In this document: positions 8,732 through 18,406 of the stretch, piece after piece
How the letters are laid out: each line of letters begins with the position of its first letter
How positions within the stretch are numbered: the first letter of the stretch is position 1
From: Bradyrhizobium arachidis
Lineage (GTDB): Bacteria; Pseudomonadota; Alphaproteobacteria; Rhizobiales; Xanthobacteraceae
Direction of reading: 5' to 3'
Length of the DNA: 64,000 nt
Assembly (NCBI RefSeq): GCF_015291705.1
Contig: NZ_CP030050.1
Location: forward strand, 3,782,001 to 3,846,000
Program-made: the position numbers and the translations under genes
Notes under the pieces: generated by a model
The model's input: only the letters and a program-made list of their open reading frames with translations
The model's database searches: none
What the model was told of the DNA's origin: nothing

Positions 8732-10165
8732 ATGTATCCGAAAGTTCAAATGTTCATCGCCGGCGAGTGGACCGACGGCACGTCCGGCAAGTCGGAGGAC
8801 ATCCTCAATCCCGCCACCGGCCAGCCGATCGGCAAGACCCCGCACGCCTCGAAGGCGGACCTCGACCGCGCGCTGGAGGCCGCCAGGGCCGGCTTCGAGG
8901 TCTGGCGCAAGACCTCGCCGTTCGACCGCTACAAGCTGATGCGGAAAGCGGCCGACATCATCCGCTCCCGCGCCGCCGAGATCGCCCCCGTGATGACCAT
9001 GGAGCAGGGCAAGCCGGTGGTGGAAGCGCAGGGCGAGACCATGCTGGCCGGCGACCTCATCGACTGGTTCTCCGAGGAGGCCCGCCGCGCTTATGGCCGC
9101 ATCGTGCCGCCGCGGATGGGCAACGTCTCCCAGCTCGTGACCAAGGAGCCGGTCGGCCCGGTCGCGGCGTTCACGCCCTGGAATTTCCCGATCAACCAGG
9201 CCGTGCGCAAGATCTCGGCTGCGCTCGCTGCGGGCTGCTCGATCATCGTGAAGGGCCCGGAAGAAACGCCCGCGAGCTGCATGGAGCTGGTGCGCGCCTA
9301 TGCGGATGCCGGTATTCCGCCCGGCGTCGTTCAGCTGGTGTTCGGCGTTCCGTCAGAAGTGTCGGAATATCTCATCCCGCACCCGATCATCCGCAAGATC
9401 AGCTTCACGGGCTCGACCGCGGTCGGCAAGCATCTGGCCGCGCTCGCCGGTCTGCACATGAAGCGCGTCACCATGGAGCTCGGCGGCCATGCGCCGGCGA
9501 TCGTGTTCGCGGATGCCGATCTCGACAACGCTGCAAAAATCCTCTCGGCCAACAAGTTCCGCAATGCCGGCCAGGTCTGCGTCTCGCCGACGCGCTTCCT
9601 GGTGCATGAGAGCGTCTATCAGCCCTTCGTCGACAAGTTCGTCGCAGCCGCCAAGAGCCTCAAGGTCGGCAATGGTCTGGACAAGGACACCCGCATGGGC
9701 CCGCTGGCGAACCCGCGCCGCGTCGACGCCATGGAAGGTCTGGTCTCCGACGCCGTCCAGCGCGGCGCCAAGGTGCAGGCCGGCGGCAAGCGCATCGGAA
9801 ATGAAGGCTTCTTCTTCGAGCCGACCGTGATCACCGACGTGCCGCGCGATGCCCGCATCATGAACGAGGAGCCGTTCGGCCCGCTGGCGCCGATCACGTC
9901 GTTCCGCAGCTATGACGAAGTGGTTGCCGAAGCCAACCGTCTGCCTTACGGCCTTGCGGCCTACGCCTACACCACCTCGACCAAGACGATGCAGGCGATC
10001 GGCTCTGACATCGAGAGCGGCATGGTCTCGATCAACCATCACGGCCTCGCGCTGCCGGAAGTGCCGTTCGGCGGCATCAAGGATTCCGGCTACGGCTCCG
10101 AAGGCGGGCTCGAGGCGATCGAGGGTTACCTCAACACCAAGTTCGTCACGCAGGCGAGCGCGTAA
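8732..10165 (+). CDS. NAD(P)-dependent aldehyde dehydrogenase (succinate-semialdehyde type)
   Basis: A 477-residue ALDH. The start at 8732 is fixed by GGAGG at 8719-8723, eight bases upstream; in-frame ATGs at 8705 and 8717 lie too far up or overlap that site. Motifs in order: the cofactor loop [19 protein letters not shown], the general-base glutamate in MELGGHAP, and the nucleophilic cysteine in [12 protein letters not shown]. The order and spacing match succinate-semialdehyde or related aldehyde dehydrogenases. It is the last gene of the first operon; a strong terminator follows at 10188. It probably oxidises the aldehyde made by the GMC enzyme or by ring-cleavage steps. Confidence 0.92.
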   Translation: MYPKVQMFIAGEWTDGTSGKSEDILNPATGQPIGKTPHASKADLDRALEAARAGFEVWRKTSPFDRYKLMRKAADIIRSRAAEIAPVMTMEQGKPVVEAQGETMLAGDLIDWFSEEARRAYGRIVPPRMGNVSQLVTKEPVGPVAAFTPWNFPINQAVRKISAALAAGCSIIVKGPEETPASCMELVRAYADAGIPPGVVQLVFGVPSEVSEYLIPHPIIRKISFTGSTAVGKHLAALAGLHMKRVTMELGGHAPAIVFADADLDNAAKILSANKFRNAGQVCVSPTRFLVHESVYQPFVDKFVAAAKSLKVGNGLDKDTRMGPLANPRRVDAMEGLVSDAVQRGAKVQAGGKRIGNEGFFFEPTVITDVPRDARIMNEEPFGPLAPITSFRSYDEVVAEANRLPYGLAAYAYTTSTKTMQAIGSDIESGMVSINHHGLALPEVPFGGIKDSGYGSEGGLEAIEGYLNTKFVTQASA

Positions 10166-10187
10166 AACCCGCGCAACGTCCCATCAC

Positions 10188-10229
10188 AAGGCGCGTCACG
10201 CCAGGCCGTGACGCGCCTTTCTCTTTTTT
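10188..10229 (+). terminator. Rho-independent terminator of the first catabolic operon
   Basis: A perfect 13-bp stem (AAGGCGCGTCACG at 10188-10200 pairing with CGTGACGCGCCTT at 10207-10219) with a 6-base loop, followed by a T-rich run to about 10229. It starts 22 bases after the aldehyde dehydrogenase stop. Confidence 0.92.
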
Positions 10230-10412
10230 GCGGTCACGGAGGCCTCCCGGAACAACACCGGCACGAGGTGTGAAGCGAAGGATGCCGATTAGGGCGAACG
10301 GCATGAAATCTGCTTGGGTGGAAAAACGGCGCGAGGCTGCGTTATGCTGCGCGCGCCGGTGGGCTCCTGAGCCTGCGATCCCCAGCCTCGTCAAGAAATC
10401 CGGAAATCGCCG

Positions 10413-11345
10413 ATGCGTATCGTCAACGTTGCCGCCGCCCAGATGGGCCCGATCCAGAAAGCCGACAGCCGCGAGGTCGTGGTCAAGCGCATGATTGCGC
10501 TGATGGATGAGGCCAGCGCCAGAGGCGCCGACCTGATCGTCTATCCTGAGTTGGCGCTGACGACGTTCTTCCCGCGCTGGTACGTCGAGGACCGGGCCGA
10601 GTTCGACAGCTGGTTCGAACGCCAAATGCCGAACGCTGCGACGAGGCCGCTGTTCGAGCGTGCGGCGCAGCATCGGATCGCGATGAATTTCGGCTATGCC
10701 GAGCTGACGCCCGACGGCCATCACTTCAACACGGCGATCCTGACCGACAAGTCTGGCAAGATCGTCGGCAAATATCGCAAGGTCCATTTGCCGGGCCATG
10801 CGGAATACGACGCCAATCGGTCGCACCAGCACCTGGAGAAGCGCTATTTCGAGCCGGGCGATCTCGGTTTCAACGTCTGGCGCGAGCTGGGCGGCATCAT
10901 TGGCATGGCCATCTGCAACGACCGCCGCTGGCCCGAGACCTATCGCGTCATGGGCTTGCAGGGCGTTGAGATGGTGCTGATCGGCTACAACACGCCGTCG
11001 GAGAACGCGGAGAGCCGCGAGGAGGGCATCGAGAAGCGCATGTTTCACAACCGCCTCTCCGTGCAGGCCGGCGCTTATCAGAATGCAACCTGGGTGGTCG
11101 CGGTGGCCAAGGCCGGCGTCGAGGACGGTCACGCCTTGTTTGGCGGCAGTGTCATCGTCGATCCCAACGGCGAGATCGTTGCCGAGGCTAAGACCGAAGG
11201 CGACGAGCTCCTTGTCCATCGCTGCGATCTCGATGCCACGACTTTTGGCAAGACCACGATCTTCAATTTCGCACAACACCGCCGCATCGAGCATTACGGT
11301 CTGATCACCAGCCGGACCGGCGCAGTGCCGCCACCTGAGAAGTGA
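10413..11345 (+). CDS. Carbon-nitrogen hydrolase, N-carbamoyl-D-amino acid hydrolase-like
   Basis: A 310-residue nitrilase-superfamily amidohydrolase. The Glu-Lys-Cys triad is visible: E46 in VYPELALTTFFPRW, K123 in KYRKVHLPGH and C168 in GMAICNDRRWPE. The spacing, the length and the segments around each residue match N-carbamoyl-D-amino acid amidohydrolases, which release a free amino acid, CO2 and ammonia. No hydantoinase gene is adjacent, so another N-carbamoyl or ureido substrate is possible. The gene is separated from the operon before it by a terminator and from the peptide-type importer after it by 199 bases. It has only a weak ribosome site. Confidence 0.85.
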   Translation: MRIVNVAAAQMGPIQKADSREVVVKRMIALMDEASARGADLIVYPELALTTFFPRWYVEDRAEFDSWFERQMPNAATRPLFERAAQHRIAMNFGYAELTPDGHHFNTAILTDKSGKIVGKYRKVHLPGHAEYDANRSHQHLEKRYFEPGDLGFNVWRELGGIIGMAICNDRRWPETYRVMGLQGVEMVLIGYNTPSENAESREEGIEKRMFHNRLSVQAGAYQNATWVVAVAKAGVEDGHALFGGSVIVDPNGEIVAEAKTEGDELLVHRCDLDATTFGKTTIFNFAQHRRIEHYGLITSRTGAVPPPEK

Positions 11346-11456
11346 CGCCCCGGTCTTCCCGCAAAATGGCGATCACGTAGCTCAGGCCGCGTCCGTGCTG
11401 CTGTGCCATGACCGGCTAAGAAGTCGATGAGATCCCGCTGGCGAAGGCCCGGATAG

Positions 11457-11472
11457 TGGCATACCATTTGCT
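11457..11472 (+). promoter_or_regulatory. Candidate sigma-54 (-24/-12) promoter before the peptide-type ABC operon
   Basis: TGGCAT at 11457-11462, five bases, then TTGCT at 11468-11472. This matches the sigma-54 consensus TGGCAC-N5-TTGCW except for one base, and the GG and GC doublets have the required spacing. The predicted transcript start, near 11483, lies about 60 bases before the ATG at 11545. This is a pattern match only. Confidence 0.55.
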
Positions 11473-11481
11473 TGCAAATGG
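11464..11481. promoter_or_regulatory. 18-bp palindrome, possible operator
   Basis: CCATTTGC and GCAAATGG form a perfect inverted repeat separated by TT. It overlaps the -12 element of the candidate sigma-54 promoter, so a dimeric repressor bound here would compete with polymerase. Alternatively it is a coincidence of the AT-richer intergenic sequence. The rest of the 199-base gap shows nothing else recognisable. Confidence 0.5.
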
Positions 11482-11544
11482 GCTCGGTTTCACTTGCCCT
11501 TGGCCAAAGAAAAGCTGGCATCACGGCATTACTGGGAGGACTTC

Positions 11545-13146
11545 ATGGATCGCAGGACCGTATTGAAGGGACTGGCTGGCGCGGGCGGTCTGGCATTGAC
11601 GGGCCTTTCGGCCCCGGCAATCGCCCAGGGCGCCGCGGCGCGCACCCTGCGCTTCGTGCCCCAGGCCAATCTCGCCAATTTCGACCCGATCTGGGGCACG
11701 CAATATGTCGTGCGCAACGCCGCCGCGCTGGTCTGGGATACGCTCTACGGCATCGACGCGCAGCTGCAGCCGCAGCGCCAGATGATCGAGTCCGAGGAAA
11801 CCACCGACGACGGCAAGATCTGGACCTTCAAGCTGCGCCCGGGCCTCAAATTCCATGATGGCGAGCCGGTGCTGGCCAAGGACGTCGTCGCCAGCCTGTC
11901 ACGCTGGGCGGCGCGCGATCCGATGGGCCTGATGATCATCGCGATCCAGCAGGAGCTGACGGCTGTCGACGACCGCACCTTCAAATGGGTCTTGAAGCAG
12001 CCCTTCCCGAAAATGCTCTACGCGCTCGCCAAGAACAACGCGCCGTGCTCCTTCATCATGCCGGAGCGCATCGCCAAGACCGATCCGTTCAAGCAGATCA
12101 CCGAGTATGTCGGCTCCGGGCCGATGAAGTTCGCCAAGAGCGAATGGGTGCCCGGCGCCAAGTCGGTGTTTGAGAAGTTCACCGATTACGTGCCGAGGCA
12201 GGAGAAGGCGTCCTGGCTCGCCGGCGGCAAGAACATCTTGGTTGATCGCGTCGAATGGATCGTAATGCCTGATCCGGCCACCGCTGCTGCGGCATTGCAG
12301 AACGGCGAGGTCGACTGGTGGGAGAACCCGATCGCGGATCTCGTGCCGGTCCTGAAGAAGAACAAGAACATCAGCGTCGATATCGGCGATCCCCTCGGCA
12401 ATATCGGCTCGTTCCGCATGAACCATCTGTTCGCGCCGTTCAACGACGTGCGGGCGCGGCGCGCGGTGCTGATGGCGCTGAGTCAGGAAGACTATATGCG
12501 CGCCATCGTCGGCGACGACACCGCGCTGTGGAAGCCGCTGCCTGGCTTCTTCACGCCTGACACGCCGGTCTACAGCGAGCTGGGCGGTGAGATCCTCAAG
12601 GGCAAACGCGATTTTGACGCCGCCAAGAAGCTGCTCGCCGAGAGCGGCTATTCCGGCCAGCCGGTGACCTGCCTCGTGGCGCAGGACCAGCCGATCACGA
12701 AGGCGCAAGGCGACGTCACCGCCGACCTGCTCAAGAAGCTCGGCATGAATGTCGACTTCGTTGCCACCGACTGGGGCACGGTCGGCTCTCGCCGTGCGGC
12801 GAAGACGCCGCCGGGACAGGGCGGCTGGAACATGTTCCACAGCTGGCATGCTGGCGCCGATTGCATCACGCCCGCCGCCTACACCGCCATCCGCGCCAAC
12901 GGCGACAAGGCCTGGTTCGGTTGGCCCAACAGCCCGAAGACCGAGAAGGAGATCACGGCCTGGTTCGACGCCAAGAATCTCGAGGAGGAGAAGGCCGCGA
13001 TCGGGCAGGTCAACAAGGCGGCGCTCGAGGATGTCGTCTACGCGCCGACCGGCTTCTTCTTGACCTACACGGCCTGGCGCAAGAACGTCTCCGGCATTAC
13101 CAAGGGGCCGCTGCCGTTCTTCTGGGGCGTGTCGAAGTCCGCATGA
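11545..13146 (+). CDS. ABC transporter substrate-binding protein, dipeptide/oligopeptide (family 5) type
   Basis: A 533-residue exported binding protein. The N-terminus carries a twin-arginine-like signal (DRRTVLKGLAGAGGLALTG, cleavage likely after SAPAIAQ), so it may be exported folded by Tat. The family-5 pattern follows: a segment with KIWTFKLRPGLKFHDGEPV and, later, the lobe with NGEVDWWENP. GGGAGGA at 11534-11540 fixes the ATG at 11545. It is the first gene of a five-gene importer operon. Possible ligands include peptides, carbamoylated amino acids, opines or nickel chelates; the neighbouring carbamoylase hints at a nitrogen compound. Confidence 0.9.
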   Translation: MDRRTVLKGLAGAGGLALTGLSAPAIAQGAAARTLRFVPQANLANFDPIWGTQYVVRNAAALVWDTLYGIDAQLQPQRQMIESEETTDDGKIWTFKLRPGLKFHDGEPVLAKDVVASLSRWAARDPMGLMIIAIQQELTAVDDRTFKWVLKQPFPKMLYALAKNNAPCSFIMPERIAKTDPFKQITEYVGSGPMKFAKSEWVPGAKSVFEKFTDYVPRQEKASWLAGGKNILVDRVEWIVMPDPATAAAALQNGEVDWWENPIADLVPVLKKNKNISVDIGDPLGNIGSFRMNHLFAPFNDVRARRAVLMALSQEDYMRAIVGDDTALWKPLPGFFTPDTPVYSELGGEILKGKRDFDAAKKLLAESGYSGQPVTCLVAQDQPITKAQGDVTADLLKKLGMNVDFVATDWGTVGSRRAAKTPPGQGGWNMFHSWHAGADCITPAAYTAIRANGDKAWFGWPNSPKTEKEITAWFDAKNLEEEKAAIGQVNKAALEDVVYAPTGFFLTYTAWRKNVSGITKGPLPFFWGVSKSA

Positions 13147-13163
13147 TCGCGCGCTGAGGCCAG

Positions 13164-14105
13164 ATGCTCTCTTACATCCTCCGTCGCATCGTCGCGACCT
13201 TGCCGGTAATGGCGATCGTCGCGCTGTTCGTGTTCAGCCTGCTTTACATCGCGCCGGGTGATCCCGCCGTGGTGATCGCGGGCGACCAGGCAAGCCCGGA
13301 GGATGTGGAGCGCATCCGCCAGAGCCTCGGCCTCGACCGGCCGTTCCTGATCCAGTTCGGAAGCTGGGTCTGGCGCATCCTGCATGGCGATCTCGGCACC
13401 TCGATCTTCACCAATCTGCCGGTCTCGGCGATGATCGGGCAGCGTCTCGGGCCGACGCTGTCGCTGATGATCGTCACGCTGCTGCTCACCATCGTGGTCG
13501 CGGTGCCGCTCGGCGTCGTGGCGGCGTGGAAGGCCGGCAGCCTGATCGACCGTGCGATCATGGGCTTTGCCGTGTTCGGCTTCTCGCTGCCGGTGTTCGT
13601 GGTCGGCTACATGCTCGCCTACATCTTCGCGCTCGAACTGGAATGGCTTCCGGTGCAGGGCTATACGCCGCTCAACCAAGGCTTCTGGCCCTGGCTGGAG
13701 AACCTGATCCTGCCGGCGGTCGCGCTCGGCTGCGTCTACATCGCGCTGGTCGCGCGCATCACCCGCGCCGCCATGCTCGAAGTGTTGCAGCAGGACTATA
13801 TCCGCACCGCCAAGGCCAAGGGCCTCGGGCAGGGCGGCATCCTGTTCATTCATGCGCTGAAGAACGCGGCGGTGCCGATCGTGACCGTGATCGGGATCGG
13901 CATCGCGCTGCTGATCGGCGGCGCGGTCGTCACCGAAAGCGTGTTCGCGATTCCCGGCCTCGGCCGGCTCACGATCGACGCGATCCTGCGCCGCGACTAT
14001 CCGGTGATCCAGGGCATCGTGCTGCTGTTCAGCTTCGTCTACGTCCTCGTCAACCTGATGATCGACGTCATTTATACGCTCGTCGACCCGAGGATCCGCT
14101 ATTGA
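13164..14105 (+). CDS. ABC transporter permease, DppB/OppB type
   Basis: A 313-residue inner-membrane protein with about six membrane spans and the N-terminal start typical of DppB (MLSYILRRIVATLPVM). The cytoplasmic loop that contacts the ATPase contains DYIRTAKAKGLG, the EAA-type signature. It follows the binding protein by 17 bases and pairs with the next permease to form the membrane channel; the ATTGA junction overlaps the two genes. Confidence 0.93.
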   Translation: MLSYILRRIVATLPVMAIVALFVFSLLYIAPGDPAVVIAGDQASPEDVERIRQSLGLDRPFLIQFGSWVWRILHGDLGTSIFTNLPVSAMIGQRLGPTLSLMIVTLLLTIVVAVPLGVVAAWKAGSLIDRAIMGFAVFGFSLPVFVVGYMLAYIFALELEWLPVQGYTPLNQGFWPWLENLILPAVALGCVYIALVARITRAAMLEVLQQDYIRTAKAKGLGQGGILFIHALKNAAVPIVTVIGIGIALLIGGAVVTESVFAIPGLGRLTIDAILRRDYPVIQGIVLLFSFVYVLVNLMIDVIYTLVDPRIRY

Positions 14106-15025
14106 CCGACACCACCGTCAATCCGCAATCGCTTCCGACCGGCCTCGTCCTCGCGCCCCAGCTGCCTGAGATCCTGCGCCCGGTCACGATCCGGCGCGGT
14201 TTCATCGGCTTCCTGCGCGGCCATCCCACCGTTGCGATCGGCGGCGCACTGCTGCTGCTGCTCGTCCTGATCGCGGTGTTCGCGCCCTATCTCTGGACGG
14301 TCGATCCGACTGCGCTGGCGCCGGCCAAGCGCACGCGGGCGCCTTCGGCCGATTTCTGGTTCGGCACCGACGTGCTCGGTCGCGACATCTACTCGCGCGT
14401 GCTGTTCGGTGCGCGGGTCTCGCTGACGGTCGGCCTGTCGGTCGCGATCTTCGCGTCCGCGGCAGGTCTTGCCATCGGCATGGTCTCGGGCTTCATCCGC
14501 TGGGCCGACGGCATTTTGATGCGCTTCATGGACGGGTTGATGTCGATCCCGCCGATCCTGCTCGCGATCGCGCTGATGGCGCTGACGCGCGGCAGCGTCG
14601 GCAACGTCATCCTCGCGATCACCATCGCCGAGATTCCGCGAGTTTCTCGTCTTGTTCGTAGCGTGGTGCTGTCGCTGCGCGAGCAGCCCTATGTGGACGC
14701 GGCCGTCGCCTGCGGCACGCGCACGCCGATGATCATCCTGCGCCACATCCTGCCCAACACGGTCGCGCCGATGCTGGTGCAGGCGACCTACATTTGCGCC
14801 AGCGCCATGATCACCGAGGCGATCCTGTCCTTCATCGGCGCGGGCACGCCGCCCACCATTCCGTCCTGGGGCAACATCATGGCGGAAGGTCGCGCGCTGT
14901 GGCAGGTCAAGCCTTACATCGTGTTCTTCCCGGCGGCTTTCCTGTCGATCACCGTGCTCGCCGTGAATTTGCTCGGCGACGGCCTTCGCGATGCGCTCGA
15001 TCCGCGCATGGCCAAGCGTCTTTAG
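14102..15025 (+). CDS. ABC transporter permease, DppC/OppC type
   Basis: A 307-residue partner permease. The predicted start is the TTG at 14102, which overlaps the stop of the first permease. The frame stays open much further upstream but only as a shadow of that gene. It has the usual N-terminal tail, TM1 near [15 protein letters not shown], the segment [20 protein letters not shown] and an EAA-type loop with [14 protein letters not shown]. The non-ATG start and overlap suggest translational coupling for equal stoichiometry with DppB. Confidence 0.9.
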   Translation: MTDTTVNPQSLPTGLVLAPQLPEILRPVTIRRGFIGFLRGHPTVAIGGALLLLLVLIAVFAPYLWTVDPTALAPAKRTRAPSADFWFGTDVLGRDIYSRVLFGARVSLTVGLSVAIFASAAGLAIGMVSGFIRWADGILMRFMDGLMSIPPILLAIALMALTRGSVGNVILAITIAEIPRVSRLVRSVVLSLREQPYVDAAVACGTRTPMIILRHILPNTVAPMLVQATYICASAMITEAILSFIGAGTPPTIPSWGNIMAEGRALWQVKPYIVFFPAAFLSITVLAVNLLGDGLRDALDPRMAKRL

Positions 15026-15045
15026 ATGTCCCGAGGCTGACCGCG

Positions 15046-16031
<986 letters not shown>

Positions 16032-16035
<4 letters not shown>

Positions 16036-17018
16036 GTGTTCCGCTGCTCCAGGTCAACGACCTCAAGAAGCATTTCCCGATCAACAAGGGCCTCTTCGGG
16101 CGACAAACCGAATTCGTCTATGCGGTCGACGGCGTGTCGTTCGAGATCGCGCGCGGCGAGACGCTGTCGCTAGTCGGCGAGTCCGGCTGTGGCAAGTCGA
16201 CGGTCGGCCGCGCCATCCTGCGGCTGTTCGACATCACCGCAGGGCAGGTGATCCTCGACGGCCAGCGCATCGACGACGCCCATCCGAGCACGATGCGCCA
16301 GATGCGCCGCCGCGTGCAGGTGGTGTTCCAGGATCCGTTCTCGAGCCTCAACCCGCGCATGCGCGTGCGCGACATTCTCGCCGAGCCGATCCGTAATTTT
16401 GGTCTGGCCAAATCCGCGGAGGATCTCGAAGTCCGCGTCACCGCGCTGATGGACACGGTGCGCCTGCCGCGGGAGGCGCTGAACCGCCGGCCGCACGAAT
16501 TCTCAGGTGGCCAGCGCCAGCGCATCGGCATTGCCCGGGCGCTCGCGGCCGAGCCCGAGCTGATCGTCTGCGACGAGGCGGTCTCCGCGCTCGACGTCTC
16601 GGTCAAGGCGCAGATCGTCAATCTCTTGCAGGACCTTCAGCAGAAATTCGGCCTGGCACTGCTGTTCATCAGCCATGACCTCGCCATCGTCGAGCACATG
16701 ACCCACCGCGTCGCGGTGATGTATCTCGGCAAGATCGTCGAGGTGGCGCCGCGCCGCGAGATCTTTGCCGCGCCAAAGCATCCCTATACGAGGGCGTTGC
16801 TCTCGGCGGTGCCGCTGCCCGAGCCCGGCGCGAAGCGCAATCCCATCATCCTCGGCGGCGACGTGCCGAGCCCGATCAATCCGCCGAAGGGATGCCGTTT
16901 CCACACCCGCTGCCCGCTCGTTTTCGACCGCTGCCGCACCGAGGAGCCGACGCTGCGCGCGATCGGACCCGAGCAGTGGGCGGCATGTCACCTTGCGGAG
17001 GAAGTGGAGGGGCTTTAG
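16032..17018 (+). CDS. ABC transporter ATP-binding protein, DppF/OppF type
   Basis: A 328-residue ATPase that should pair with the preceding one. Walker A is [12 protein letters not shown], the signature motif is FSGGQRQRIG and Walker B is LIVCDEAVSALD. The last reads DEAVS where most family members have DEPTS or DEAVS; both are active. The C-terminal GCRFHTRCPLVFDRC region completes the family architecture. It ends the importer operon and overlaps by 4 bp, tail to tail, the end of the YciI gene on the other strand. Confidence 0.94.
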
Positions 17019-17302
17019 CCCTGCCGGCGCAGGAAGCCGGTGATCGTGACCTTCTCCCAGATGCCCGCTGCGGCAAAGGGATCGGCGCGGTTGAAGGCTT
17101 CGACCTCGCTGCGGCCCGGCGCATCGATCAGGAACAGGCTGCCGATCATGGTCTGGCCGTCGTCGGACACCAGCGGCCCCGACATCACGATCCTAACGCC
17201 GAAGCGCGAGGTGTCGCTCAGGAAAGCCTTGTGGGCGTCGTAATTGGCGAGCCGCGTCGGCAGCGCGCCGGCGCGGTCGACGGCGTGAATAGCGAACAGC
17301 AT
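17015..17302 (-). CDS. YciI (YCII)-domain protein
   Basis: A 95-residue single-domain protein of the dimeric alpha/beta-barrel YCII family. The conserved histidine is H24 (YDAHKAFL), followed by the SGPLVSDDG turn and the C-terminal DPFAAAGIWEKVTI segment. GGAG lies about eight bases before the ATG. It is the last gene of the long minus-strand operon, 75 bases after the sugar-binding protein. Family member TftG dechlorinates a hydroxyhydroquinone just before an intradiol dioxygenase in 2,4,5-T degradation. An enzyme role next to the hydroxyquinol-type dioxygenase here is therefore plausible but unproven. Confidence 0.85.
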   Translation of the reverse strand: MLFAIHAVDRAGALPTRLANYDAHKAFLSDTSRFGVRIVMSGPLVSDDGQTMIGSLFLIDAPGRSEVEAFNRADPFAAAGIWEKVTITGFLRRQG

Positions 17303-17377
17303 GATGTCTCCGTTTCTTGGCTCAGTTCTTGGGACGGCCGCGAGTGCGGCCGTCCGTATTTGCGGTGATTGGTTGGT

Positions 17378-18364
17378 CTATTTGGCGCCGAGCTTGCCGG
17401 CGTCCTCGAAGGTCGGGCAGGTGCGCTGCTCGAGCGGCACGTCGAACGGCTGGTAATTGTCCTTGGTGATGACGGTCGGCTTCAGCACGATCTCGCTGAT
17501 GACGGGCTGGTTGCGCAAGGAGCGGATCGCCATCATGGTGCCGAGACAGCCTTGCGCGAACCCGTTGTAGTCGCCGCTGGCGAGCAGCTTGCCTGACTTG
17601 ATCGCGTCGATCGCCTCCTTGGTGCCGTTGATGCCGATCACCTGCGCCTTGCGGTTGGCACCGTCGAGCGCCTCGATCGCGCCGACCGCCATGGCGTCGT
17701 TGGCAGCCAGCACGCCGTCGATCTGCGAATTCGACTGCATCAAATTCTCCATGACCTGGAGCGCCTGGAGCCGCTGATAGTTGCCGGGCTGCGAGGCCAA
17801 GAGCTTGGCGCCGGGGTTCTCCTTGATCGCGTCGTTGAAGCCGCGGACGCGGTCGACGTTGGTCAGCGAGCCCTTGACGCCCTCGATGATGACGATGTTG
17901 CCCTTGCCGCCCAGCGTCTTCAGCAGGAAGCGCGCGGTCTCGAGGCCAAGGCTGTAATCGTCGGCGCCGACGAAGGACAGGAACTTGCCGCCCGCCGAGC
18001 GATCGGTGATGTTGACGACCGGGATCTTGGCTTCGTTGATCTTCTCGACGCCCGGCACCATCGCCTTGTAGTCGACCGGCGTGAACACGATCGCGCTCGG
18101 CTTCTTCACCACGACGTCCTCGATCTGGCTGAGCTGCTCGGGGATCGAGTCGGGCTTGGTCGGGATGTATTGCAGCGTCTTCGCGTTCAGCGACTTCGCC
18201 ATGTTGTCGGCGCCGACCCGCACTGTCTGGAAGAACGGGTTGGTCTGGTTCTTGGTGAAGACGGCGATGGTCTCGCCGTCGGCGCGCGCCCCAGTCGTGA
18301 ACGCGGCCGCCATCAGCAGCGGCAGCGCAAAGGAACACGTCGAGTAGCCCAGTGTCAGTTTCAT
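17378..18364 (-). CDS. ABC transporter substrate-binding protein, ribose/sugar (PBP1) type
   Basis: A 328-residue periplasmic binding protein with a Sec signal (cleavage near TTGARADG). The type 1 fold begins with ETIAVFTKNQTNPFFQTVRVGA and contains the hinge pattern VLAANDAMAVGAIEAL. The start at 18364 is preferred over the frame's earlier codon at 18382 because the hydrophobic leader begins there. It is co-directional with two RbsC-type permeases and an RbsA-type ATPase, so it supplies that importer. The family mostly binds sugars, but operon neighbours point to an aromatic or polyol ligand; this is inference. Confidence 0.92.
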   Translation of the reverse strand: MKLTLGYSTCSFALPLLMAAAFTTGARADGETIAVFTKNQTNPFFQTVRVGADNMAKSLNAKTLQYIPTKPDSIPEQLSQIEDVVVKKPSAIVFTPVDYKAMVPGVEKINEAKIPVVNITDRSAGGKFLSFVGADDYSLGLETARFLLKTLGGKGNIVIIEGVKGSLTNVDRVRGFNDAIKENPGAKLLASQPGNYQRLQALQVMENLMQSNSQIDGVLAANDAMAVGAIEALDGANRKAQVIGINGTKEAIDAIKSGKLLASGDYNGFAQGCLGTMMAIRSLRNQPVISEIVLKPTVITKDNYQPFDVPLEQRTCPTFEDAGKLGAK

Positions 18365-18406
18365 AGTGCCTCCATCCCTCATTTTGCTTGTTGGATTTCT
18401 AAGTGC

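Noticed and set aside
10228..10494. A plus-strand frame between the terminator and the carbamoylase gene
   Set aside because: It begins inside the terminator tail and runs out of frame into the carbamoylase gene, which has the catalytic triad.
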